From Anaerolineae bacterium (GTDB taxonomy: Bacteria > Chloroflexota > Anaerolineae > 4572-78 > NAK82): a stretch of DNA of 5,497 nt. The stretch is from positions 1 to 5,497 of the forward strand of contig JAUVRU010000183.1 in assembly GCA_030597485.1 (NCBI GenBank), in the 5' to 3' direction. A model generated the notes under the pieces. That model was not told where the DNA came from. It did no database searches and saw only the letters and a program-made list of their open reading frames with translations. A program made the position numbers and the translations under genes. Of this stretch, positions 1 to 5,215 are shown piece by piece. How positions within the stretch are numbered: position 1 is the stretch's first letter; the number at the start of each line of letters is the position of its first letter.

Positions 1-252
1 ATCGCTGGACAGAAAGGTAGCGAAGACGGGAATGAAAGCCGTCGCCAGCGCGCCGCCAGCTACTACGGTGAACAGGAAATCAGGCAGCTTGAAGGCGGCA
101 TAAAATGCGTCCAGTTCGGCGCCGATTCCAAACTGGCGGGCGACGACTATGTTGCGCGCCAGGCCTGCTCCCGCTGCCAGAACAAAGCAAGCTGCTACCA
201 TCAGAGTGTTGCGGATGATGTGACGCTGGCGCTCGAAAGCCTCAGATGGCAC
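1..252 (-). CDS. murJ: MurJ/MviN-family lipid II flippase, N-terminal fragment (cut by window edge)
   Basis: Partial gene: 84 residues of a protein usually about 500 long, the rest lying beyond the left edge. MurJ proteins are polytopic inner-membrane carriers of the MOP exporter superfamily that flip lipid II, the peptidoglycan precursor, to the outer face. Recognition rests on the N-terminal block: a hydrophobic helix (about residues 15-32), then GLARN, a basic helix, FGIGAELDAFYAAFKLPD and AGGALATAFIPVF, all typical of the family. I chose the GTG start at 252 because GAAGGA (264..259) lies 6 nt upstream and an in-frame TGA at 258..256 closes the preceding gene only 3 nt before it. ATG at 201 (residue 18) is an unlikely alternative, since it would cut into the first helix. 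It is the fourth gene of the minus-strand operon. By alignment from memory with E. coli MurJ, R33 matches Arg24 and D48 matches Asp39, but A27 and F61 stand where Arg18 and Arg52 would be. Family certain; exact substrate less so. Confidence 0.9.
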   Translation of the reverse strand, partial: MPSEAFERQRHIIRNTLMVAACFVLAAGAGLARNIVVARQFGIGAELDAFYAAFKLPDFLFTVVAGGALATAFIPVFATFLSSD

Positions 253-255
253 AGT

Positions 256-1608
256 TCATCCTTCAACCATGTCGAGCATCGATTCTGGTTGTGTGTCCTC
301 ACCTGGCGGCTGTTCAAACGCAGCCAGAGCTGCAGCAGCCTCAGCGTAACTGGGGTTCAGTTCGATGGCCTTCTGCCAGGCTTGACGTGCCCTTGCAATG
401 TCGCCCCGCGCCGCCAAGCCAAGCCCCCTCCAATAGTAGATTTCCTCAATGTTGTCTGCCGTCGCAATGGTAGCATCAGCCAGGCTGATCAATTCCTCGT
501 AGCGACCGGTCTCGTAGTAGGACCTGAAAGCGCCGAACTGGTACCACATCATGCGCCACGGCAGGCCGATTACCCTGGCCCGATCGTAGGCTGCCGCAGC
601 CTGCTCAAACTGGTCCAGGGCGACCAAATCGGTGCCCAGGTTGAACCAGACGATGGCGCTATCGGGTCGCTGCTCCACCTCTATCTGAGCGTGTTGTAAT
701 GCCCGTTGCCACATAATTGCATCATCTGACTCCTCAGCCAGTATACTGAGCACGACCCGTGTCAGGTCGTCAGAGTAGATCGCGATGTAGGTGCGATTGA
801 ATACGGCCCACAGCTCATCGACTTCGTCGTAGGATAGGCGGATGCCCCGATAAGGTTGATTGGGATCCACACCGGTGCTATCGAACGAGTCGAAGATGAT
901 CCAATGCTGGCTTGGGTTATCATAGCCGGTCAACAGTCGATAGTGTCCCATGCCATCCCCAGGTTCCGGTTCGTGCCACGTCTCGATTATCACCGGGATC
1001 CCGTTGCTTAGCAGCAGCCGGAGACGATCGAAATCTCCGTTGACACGCACCAGGGCATTCAAGCCCTGGGCACGGGCGAAATCAGCCATCTCCTCCGGAC
1101 TGACGTTCTTGTCGTCCTGGTTACCCTTGAGACTGGCAGCAACCTCAGCCTGATCCATCAGATGGCCAAAGTAGCTCAAGTTCATGGCCAGTGTTGCCGG
1201 GCCACAGTTGTTCCACTTCTGCCACATATGGGTGAGGCCGGTCAGTTCGACGGCTGTCTGTGCAGTGTGATGGGCAACGGAGGGCGATGGGATAGAGGAG
1301 GGTGCCGTTGCCGGTGATGCAGCCGGGGATGATACTGGAGATGGCAGGGCACGGGGGGGTGATGGGGTGAGCGCGGCTGGCGGGTGTTCGGTCGCGGTAG
1401 CCAACAGTGTCTCGGTCGACGTTGGCAGCGGCGTGGGGACAAACTGTGGGTGGGGACGATAGCCGGCGATTTCCGTGCGCACCCGCAGTAGCAGCCCCTC
1501 CAGACCGCCGTATCGTGTGCTCCCCAACAGGAGCGAGTAGGTCCAGATTAGGGCAAGACTCAAGAACATGAGAAGAAGAGCCTGCGCGCGGGATATTCTC
1601 CAATTCAC
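256..1608 (-). CDS. Membrane-anchored C39-like cysteine peptidase with C-terminal TPR repeats
   Basis: A 450-residue protein from a GTG start that overlaps the stop of the upstream gene as GTGA. A GGGAG lies 11 nt before it. An in-frame TTG at 1626 would add six residues but has no ribosome binding site. Layout: one membrane helix (about 8-29), a Pro/Ser/Thr/Ala-rich tether (about 56-112), a papain-like C39 domain (about 119-285), then helical TPR-like repeats (about 295-435). The peptidase triad is visible: Q130 and C135 in WQKWNNCGPATLAM, H222 in GHYRLLTGYD, and D240 in IIFDSFDS. TPR signatures are clearest at WFNLGTDLVALDQFEQA (about 321-337) and at about 391-424 ending in AIELNPSYAEA. Inferred topology is N-in, with peptidase and TPRs outside, spaced from the membrane by the tether. 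C39 domains are best known for cutting double-glycine leaders inside ABC transporters, but free-standing C39_2 domains like this have mostly unknown substrates. No ABC transporter domain is attached. The operon context suggests a cell-surface role. Confidence 0.85.
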   Translation of the reverse strand: MNWRISRAQALLLMFLSLALIWTYSLLLGSTRYGGLEGLLLRVRTEIAGYRPHPQFVPTPLPTSTETLLATATEHPPAALTPSPPRALPSPVSSPAASPATAPSSIPSPSVAHHTAQTAVELTGLTHMWQKWNNCGPATLAMNLSYFGHLMDQAEVAASLKGNQDDKNVSPEEMADFARAQGLNALVRVNGDFDRLRLLLSNGIPVIIETWHEPEPGDGMGHYRLLTGYDNPSQHWIIFDSFDSTGVDPNQPYRGIRLSYDEVDELWAVFNRTYIAIYSDDLTRVVLSILAEESDDAIMWQRALQHAQIEVEQRPDSAIVWFNLGTDLVALDQFEQAAAAYDRARVIGLPWRMMWYQFGAFRSYYETGRYEELISLADATIATADNIEEIYYWRGLGLAARGDIARARQAWQKAIELNPSYAEAAAALAAFEQPPGEDTQPESMLDMVEG

Positions 1609-2972
1609 GGAGCGTGTTTCTCCCAATCTGGCAGCGTTAACAGCCAGATGTTATCATCCCGGCTTTCCACGAATGCCATGTGCTTGCCATCAGGTGAGAC
1701 TGTCCAGTCACCGTTGGCGATCTTGAAAGGGGTGACCTCTGTGTTTGTAAGGCGACGTGCTTCGTTCGTCTCCACATCCAGTTCCCAGAGCTCGTGGAAT
1801 TCTGCCCCCGGTTGGAACGGCACGATGAGCAATCGATTACTGTCTCGCCATCGGTAGCTACCAAAAAGTCTTCGATCCAATCGACGTTGGTTGGTGCCAT
1901 CGGTCCGCACTAGCCACAGACCGTTCTGCGTTGGATCTTGGTTCAGGGTTACTGAGTAGACCAGCCAGGCACCATCCGGGGACAAGAGTCCGCTGCGGAG
2001 CCGCTCGGCCCGGGCCAGCTCGGTGACGCGATCCCCCGCCACCGAAAGGGCATACAGTACCTGCTCTTGAGACTCAATCGAATCCCGCCCACTCACAAGC
2101 AGCGTGTCGTCAGAAATCCAGCCACCAAGACCCCCTCGCGTCAGTGTAGTGACTCCGCGGGGGTCGCCGCCGTCCAGGCTGGCCACCCACACCTGGGTGG
2201 TGCGGCGGTCGAAGGAGAGATTCTCGTCGCTCACCTGCCAGGCGATGCGCTTGCGGCCCGGCGAGATTGAGATGGGGCGGCCGCCTGCCGGAACGGTCCA
2301 CCGCGTCCCATCTTGCCCTGTCGAGGGGTCAGCCACGCGCTCGATGGTCGTGGTATCCGCGTCCAAGTCGACTAGATAGGCCATGTCGGCCGTGTAGAAT
2401 GCGATACGCTCAGTGACCAGTTCGGCCTCGGCGGCGGGTTTCGTCACGTCCACTCCCCAGATGCCCACAGGATCACCTGACGTCGGCTTATCGATGAACA
2501 GTATCTGTCTTGAGTCGGCCGACCAGGATATCTGCGTGCTGCACCCACCTGTCGTGATCCCGCGCAAAGCAGGCGCCGGTGTTGGCGACAGGGTGGACGT
2601 TGGAGATGGTGAGGGTCTGGGCATTGGGATTTTCGTTGCCAACGAGGGGTCGTTACTCGCAGAAGATGAAGGCCTGTCTCCGTGGATGGTCACGACGGCT
2701 ACAGTCTGGCTCGGTGGCGGGGGCGGCACGCTGGTGGCGGTGGTCAGGTCCGGTGTGGGGACCCGCCGGGTCGGCACCGGCGTTGCGGGGGGCCCGTCGC
2801 TGTCTCGCAGCATTTGGGGTGCTCGGATCACCAAGCCATTCGGGCTGTTGGGTGACAGTGAATCGTCGGGGCTGATCTTCGCAGATTCGGTGTGGGGGTT
2901 GCAGCTGGTGGCTACCGCAGCGAACAGCAGAACGCAGAGCCAGGTCGCGTGATGCCGAATAGGTGCGTCCAC
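1605..2972 (-). CDS. Exported TolB-like (PD40/WD40-like) beta-propeller protein, possible lipoprotein
   Basis: A 455-residue protein from GTG at 2972, whose first base is the last base of the upstream TAG stop (TAGTG). GGAG (2985..2982) sits 9 nt upstream. The frame stays open 32 codons further, but that Arg-rich stretch overlaps the upstream gene and would bury the signal peptide. Layout: hydrophobic signal (about 9-22) ending in AVATSC, with C24 as a possible lipidation site (the -3 Ala is not ideal for a lipobox); an acidic and Pro/Thr/Ser-rich tether (about 30-136); then a propeller (about 138-455). Blade motifs recur: SWSADSRQILFI (149), SISPGRKRIAW (235), GWISDDTLLVSG (284), LLSPDGAWLVYS (329), YRWRDSNRLLIVP (373) and TVSPDGKHMAFV (424), each followed by a WxL or WxxxL strand such as LWLVRTDG. 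This is the pattern of TolB/PD40 repeats, about six blades. Such folds bind proteins or ligands; no catalytic residues are evident. A TolB of a Tol-Pal complex is unlikely here because no tol or pal genes adjoin it. Function unknown. Confidence 0.85.
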   Translation of the reverse strand: MDAPIRHHATWLCVLLFAAVATSCNPHTESAKISPDDSLSPNSPNGLVIRAPQMLRDSDGPPATPVPTRRVPTPDLTTATSVPPPPPSQTVAVVTIHGDRPSSSASNDPSLATKIPMPRPSPSPTSTLSPTPAPALRGITTGGCSTQISWSADSRQILFIDKPTSGDPVGIWGVDVTKPAAEAELVTERIAFYTADMAYLVDLDADTTTIERVADPSTGQDGTRWTVPAGGRPISISPGRKRIAWQVSDENLSFDRRTTQVWVASLDGGDPRGVTTLTRGGLGGWISDDTLLVSGRDSIESQEQVLYALSVAGDRVTELARAERLRSGLLSPDGAWLVYSVTLNQDPTQNGLWLVRTDGTNQRRLDRRLFGSYRWRDSNRLLIVPFQPGAEFHELWELDVETNEARRLTNTEVTPFKIANGDWTVSPDGKHMAFVESRDDNIWLLTLPDWEKHAP

Positions 2973-3709
2973 TAGCGTCCGCTCCAGTCTGGCGGCCAGG
3001 GGTTGGCGAAGTCGTTGAGCAGAGGGCCGCCGATTACGGTTTCTGGCTGGTCGTCCAGGTGCTGCCATAGCCGAGGATTGTCCAGATCTCGCTCAAAGGC
3101 CTGATTGAAGGGACCGATGAGGGCCAGATTGTCCCAATCAGCCTTGATCAGAACCGCCGGGTTGTATTTGCGCACGTGACGTAGGTCGCGGATCTCCATG
3201 TGAAGGTGTGGCCGGCCATAGCAGGTCTCAGCTGGATCGCCGCTGAGGGCGACGATCTCACCTACCTCGACGCGCTGGCCGAGCTCAAGCTGAGGTGGCT
3301 CTAGCAAGTGTCCGTAGAAAGACGCATAACCCAGGTCTGGGTGGTCGATCATCAGATTGTGTGGTTCCGAGCCGAATCTGAGGTTGTCGACGGCAAAGAC
3401 TATCCCATCAGCCATCGCCATCAATTCGGTACCGCACGGCGCGCTGAAATCCACGCCAAAGTGGATGCCCCCGCTGGCGCTGTAGAGGGTGTTGCGCCAC
3501 CGGTAGGCGCCTACAGTGTTGCCGTATGGCTGAGCCAGAAGCCACGTATCTGGTCCCGGCGGTTCGGCAAACGGCAGGACAAAGGGCGGCTCCGCCTCGT
3601 CTGGTTGGGCTGAGCCACGAGGTGCGGGGCCTGCTGCGGCAATCGCCAGGATCAGCCCAATCCAAAAGGCCAGCCTGATCAACCTCGGCAATGAATATGC
3701 GTCATTCAT
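2972..3709 (-). CDS. Secreted M23-family (LytM-type) zinc metallopeptidase
   Basis: A 245-residue protein predicted to hydrolyse peptidoglycan cross-bridges or stems outside the membrane. The ATG at 3709 is preferred because GAGGA (3722..3718) lies 8 nt upstream and it opens directly onto a signal peptide: R9 and R12, a hydrophobic core (about 14-26) and a cleavage-like RGSAQ near 31-35. In-frame GTG at 3724 and TTG at 3763 have no ribosome binding site. The catalytic domain spans about 60-190. Zinc-site signatures are complete: H83 and D87 in HFGVDFSAP (HxxxD), H134 in FYGHL, and H168 and H170 in GRPHLHMEI (HxH). Two oddities: the usual small Gly/Ser-rich stretch before PHLH is AETCYGR, and the only cysteines of the mature part, C92 and C163, are placed so that a disulfide is conceivable. 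A tail of about 60 residues rich in Asp, Asn, Pro and Trp follows the domain. First recognised gene of the operon. Some M23 proteins lack activity and act as activators, but here all ligands are present. Confidence 0.92.
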   Translation of the reverse strand: MNDAYSLPRLIRLAFWIGLILAIAAAGPAPRGSAQPDEAEPPFVLPFAEPPGPDTWLLAQPYGNTVGAYRWRNTLYSASGGIHFGVDFSAPCGTELMAMADGIVFAVDNLRFGSEPHNLMIDHPDLGYASFYGHLLEPPQLELGQRVEVGEIVALSGDPAETCYGRPHLHMEIRDLRHVRKYNPAVLIKADWDNLALIGPFNQAFERDLDNPRLWQHLDDQPETVIGGPLLNDFANPWPPDWSGR

Positions 3710-3788
3710 GAGCCGGTTCCTCACCGTCCGACAGTGCCGTACGAGAATACCATCGGGTTTCAATCACAGGGGTCGCGTCACTCGTCAT
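3702..3788 (-). CDS. Candidate small ORF B (28 codons), coupled to the M23 peptidase start
   Basis: ATG at 3788 gives MTSDATPVIETRWYSRTALS and eight more residues, ending at TGA 3704..3702, so it overlaps the M23 ATG by 8 nt (ATGAATGA). GGAGGTGAT (3805..3797), a 9-base perfect complement of the conserved 16S rRNA tail, lies upstream; the gap from the GGAGG core to the ATG is 12 nt, longer than ideal. The ATG shares one base with the stop of small ORF A (TGATG). I know no family for it. It is acidic, without a membrane helix or signal. Codon third positions are only about 46 percent GC (13 of 28 by hand count), lower than the surrounding genes, which argues against strong coding selection. It could be a real small protein, a leader peptide that feeds ribosomes to the M23 start, or chance. 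Confidence 0.3.
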   Translation of the reverse strand: MTSDATPVIETRWYSRTALSDGEEPAHE

Positions 3789-3928
3789 CAAACGTTATCA
3801 CCTCCGACTGTCATGGGATATCTATGACTCGCGATCTCCTTCTTGACGATGGGCATCGGTGGACCAAAGTACAAAGCCAAGCCGCTTCCGACGGCATCGA
3901 AGATATGGTCTCGAGGGTCGGTTGTCAT
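3788..3928 (-). CDS. Candidate small ORF A (46 codons) at the head of the envelope operon
   Basis: ATG at 3928 opens a 46-codon frame beginning MTTDPRDHIFDAVGSGLALY and ending VGGDNV, with the stop TGA sharing its last base with the ATG of small ORF B (TGATG). It begins about 55 nt after the expected start site of the leftward promoter, a normal distance. The frame is open up to 4123, but the part above 3928 lies across the promoter and looks non-coding. There is no clear Shine-Dalgarno sequence before the ATG, a point against it. Composition is protein-like: a mixed amphipathic stretch, PPMPIVKKEI, and codon GC of roughly 59 percent in position three and about 43 percent in position two. No signal peptide, no convincing membrane helix, no family I recognise. 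It could be a cytosolic small protein, a leader peptide, or chance. Confidence 0.33.
   Translation of the reverse strand: MTTDPRDHIFDAVGSGLALYFGPPMPIVKKEIASHRYPMTVGGDNV
3797..3805 (-). promoter_or_regulatory. Unusually long Shine-Dalgarno match
   Basis: On the minus strand this reads GGAGGTGAT, a 9-base perfect complement of the conserved 3' end of bacterial 16S rRNA (ATCACCTCC). It lies inside the last codons of small ORF A and 8 nt before the ATG of small ORF B (12 nt from the GGAGG core). It is far too distant (about 90 nt) to serve the M23 ATG at 3709 directly, which has its own GAGGA. Confidence 0.4.
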
Positions 3929-3989
3929 ACGGCAAGGCTTTATCAACAGGATAGCGCGTTGCCCTGAGAAACAGAGCGATGGCTGACAG

Positions 3990-4017
3990 AGTATCACGAG
4001 TGCGGCGGTGTTGTCAA
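3990..4017 (-). promoter_or_regulatory. Sigma70-type promoter for the leftward envelope operon
   Basis: The minus strand carries TTGACA (4017..4012), identical to the -35 consensus, then a 16-nt spacer, then GATACT (3995..3990), four of six matches to TATAAT. Transcription would start near 3983, giving an untranslated lead of about 55 nt to small ORF A or about 275 nt to the M23 gene. It is the best leftward promoter I can see in the interval between the divergent genes. Sequence match only; sigma factor preferences in this organism are unknown. Confidence 0.5.
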
Positions 4018-4115
4018 GTGCGTGCAGCAGCGTATAGTTGATGCCGGAGCAGTCGCTTGGGATGTGCTCACAGTGCCACGAGGCTGTTCTGTCGGGCCCT
4101 GCACGGCCAATGTAC

Positions 4116-4144
4116 TTCGCCACTCAGCTGAGTGCTGGTATAAT
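4116..4144 (+). promoter_or_regulatory. Extended -10 promoter for the DNA glycosylase gene
   Basis: TGGTATAAT at 4136-4144 combines a perfect TATAAT (4139-4144) with the TGn extension. At 17-nt spacing the -35 position reads TTCGCC (4116-4121), only three matches to TTGACA, which is tolerated when the extended -10 is this good. Transcription would start near 4151, leaving a leader of about 177 nt before the ATG at 4328. A perfect palindrome occupies most of the spacer, so repression by a bound dimer is plausible. Confidence 0.52.
4121..4134. promoter_or_regulatory. Perfect 14-bp palindrome in the promoter spacer, candidate operator
   Basis: CACTCAGCTGAGTG reads the same on both strands over all 14 bases; the flanking pair (4120 C, 4135 C) breaks the symmetry. 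It lies between the -35 and the TATAAT of the rightward promoter, where a bound regulator would block RNA polymerase. It does not match a LexA-type site that I recognise, and no regulator gene is in the window. It has no central loop, so a transcription terminator is unlikely. Confidence 0.42.
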
Positions 4145-4327
4145 ACCCTTCGAGATAACACGTTGTCCGGGTGATCGCGGAGGCAGGAGATAGGCGCGAG
4201 GTGCGGACTCGGTATCGGCTGGTGGATGATCTCCACAAGGGCCTTCCAGCAGAAGGTCAGTCGGACACATATTCAGCCCCAAGCTGACACATCCACACCT
4301 GGGAAGGAGTAAGATGGAGGTGCTGCG
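4145..4327 (+). other. Long untranslated leader of the glycosylase gene
   Basis: From the predicted start near 4151 to the ATG at 4328 there are about 177 nt, longer than usual. Visible structure is modest: CGAG with CTCG near 4197-4211, and GCTGG (about 4218) with CCAGC (about 4247) enclosing TGGA/TCCA. GACACAT occurs twice, at 4264-4270 and 4286-4292, 22 bp apart. No known riboswitch fold is recognisable to me. A 38-codon GTG frame from 4171 has no ribosome binding site, so I do not call it. Confidence 0.35.
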
Positions 4328-4331
4328 ATGA
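4314..4331 (+). CDS. Possible 5-codon upstream frame (MEVLR) overlapping the glycosylase start
   Basis: AAGGAG (4304-4309) is followed after 4 nt by ATG GAG GTG CTG CGA TGA. The TGA overlaps the glycosylase ATG as ATGA. The main gene has its own GGAGG (4316-4320) 7 nt before its ATG, and this lies inside the mini-frame, so ribosomes on one start would cover the other's binding site. The 4-nt spacing is short, and such a brief frame can arise by chance; treat as a candidate regulatory element rather than a protein gene. Confidence 0.22.
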   Translation: MEVLR

Positions 4332-5215
4332 GATTGACCCTGGCTGCTCGCTCGCCTTTCTCCTTGCCTGCCGTCGTGCGATCGCACGGCTGGGCAAGGC
4401 TGGCCCCCTTCGACACAGACGCTCCCTCCGACGGCCTCACGTACGTTGTTTGCCTGGATTCGGATCGCGTGTCGGAGATGCTTATCCGGGAGGCACCCGG
4501 CGGCGTAAGCGTTGAGGTGGACGGCCATCTGAGCAAGGCTGAACACGAAGAAGTCGTGCACAAGGTGGAGTGGATGTTAGGGCTGGGCCAGGACTTGTCT
4601 TCCTTCTACGCCCTGGCGCGCCAGGAGCCCAAGCTGGCCTACGTCGAAGAACGAGCGCAGGGACGCATACTTCGATCGCCCACACTCTTTGAGGACACGG
4701 TCAAGACGATTCTGACCACCAACGCGAACTGGGCGGGTACCATCCGGATGGTTGAAGCGCTGGTTTCCCAGTTCGGTGCCCCGCTGCCATCCGACCCTGC
4801 CCGTCATGCCTTTGCCGCTCCCGGTCGACTGGCCGCTACGGATGAAGAGACGTTGCGTTCGTCGGCACGGGTGGGCTATCGTGCGCCATACGTGTTGGGT
4901 CTGGCGCGTTGTGTGGCTTCTGGTGCCTTCGATCTGGAGGTGCTCAAAATAGCTGACATTCCCACCGCTGAGCTGCGTGAGCGGCTGCTGGCGATCAAGG
5001 GCGTGGGCGAGTACGCGGCGGCCAACCTGCTGATGCTGCTGGGTCGCTACGACTTCGTCCCAGTGGACTCGTGGGCGCTGAAGTTGGTCTCGCACGAGTG
5101 GTACGGCGGCGAGTCCGTGGGACGGGGCGAGGTGGAAGGGGCCTTCGAACGCTGGGGGGAGTGGCAAGGGCTTGCCTACTGGTTCTGGGACTGGTCGTAC
5201 GCAGGTGAGTCGTAG
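4328..5215 (+). CDS. HhH-GPD DNA glycosylase, AlkA/3-methyladenine glycosylase II-like
   Basis: A 295-residue base-excision repair enzyme that would cut the N-glycosidic bond of damaged (probably alkylated) bases in DNA, in the cytoplasm. The ATG is supported by GGAGG 7 nt upstream. Layout: an N-terminal beta-rich domain (about 1-85) like the AlkA/OGG N domain; the first part of the all-helical core with SPTLFEDTVKTILTTNANW (118-135), the position of the family's FE..v..Il.qq motif; GYRAPYVLGLAR (183-194); the helix-hairpin-helix IKGVGEYAAANLL (223-235); and the catalytic aspartate D247 in PVDSW. The hairpin has Glu where OGG1/EndoIII-type bifunctional enzymes carry the Schiff-base Lys, which points to a monofunctional glycosylase. 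No Cys cluster is present at the C-terminus, so no 4Fe-4S centre. The tail is Trp-rich (about 276-289). Length fits AlkA-type enzymes. It stands alone as a single-gene unit divergent from the envelope operon. Substrate range cannot be read from sequence; an 8-oxoguanine preference is less likely given the missing Lys. Confidence 0.9.
   Translation: MRLTLAARSPFSLPAVVRSHGWARLAPFDTDAPSDGLTYVVCLDSDRVSEMLIREAPGGVSVEVDGHLSKAEHEEVVHKVEWMLGLGQDLSSFYALARQEPKLAYVEERAQGRILRSPTLFEDTVKTILTTNANWAGTIRMVEALVSQFGAPLPSDPARHAFAAPGRLAATDEETLRSSARVGYRAPYVLGLARCVASGAFDLEVLKIADIPTAELRERLLAIKGVGEYAAANLLMLLGRYDFVPVDSWALKLVSHEWYGGESVGRGEVEGAFERWGEWQGLAYWFWDWSYAGES

Larger units (their letters stand above)
3710..4327. 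other. Divergent intergenic region of 618 bp
   Basis: This stretch separates the leftward envelope operon from the rightward glycosylase gene. It holds the two outward-facing promoters (near 3990-4017 and 4116-4144), a perfect palindrome at 4121-4134, two candidate small minus-strand frames (3702-3928), and a rightward leader of about 175 nt. Longer open frames on either strand here (for example plus 3734-3967) have no ribosome binding site and no recognisable product. I see no tRNA, no insertion-sequence end and no CRISPR repeat. Confidence 0.6.

Noticed and set aside
2413..2952. 179-codon plus-strand frame opposite the propeller gene
   Set aside because: Gly/Val-rich antisense of the Pro/Thr linker; the minus strand carries the signal peptide and blade repeats.
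2973..3068. Longer start for the beta-propeller gene at 3068
   Set aside because: The extra 32 residues are Arg-rich, overlap the M23 gene and would bury the signal peptide; the GTG at 2972 has GGAG 9 nt upstream.
3734..3967. 77-codon plus-strand frame in the intergenic region
   Set aside because: No ribosome binding site, no recognisable product, and it runs opposite the more plausible minus-strand small frames.
3929..4123. Upstream extension of small ORF A to a 111-codon gene starting at 4123
   Set aside because: The added part spans the best leftward promoter (TTGACA to GATACT), starts with a GTG lacking a ribosome binding site, and has a Cys-scattered, non-protein-like composition.
4124..4563. 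Minus-strand frames of 145 and 96 codons opposite the glycosylase 5' end
   Set aside because: Shadows of the glycosylase reading frame and its leader; no family resemblance and no start signals.
4577..5167. 196-codon minus-strand frame inside the glycosylase gene
   Set aside because: Antisense shadow; the plus-strand frame has clear HhH-GPD motifs across the same bases.
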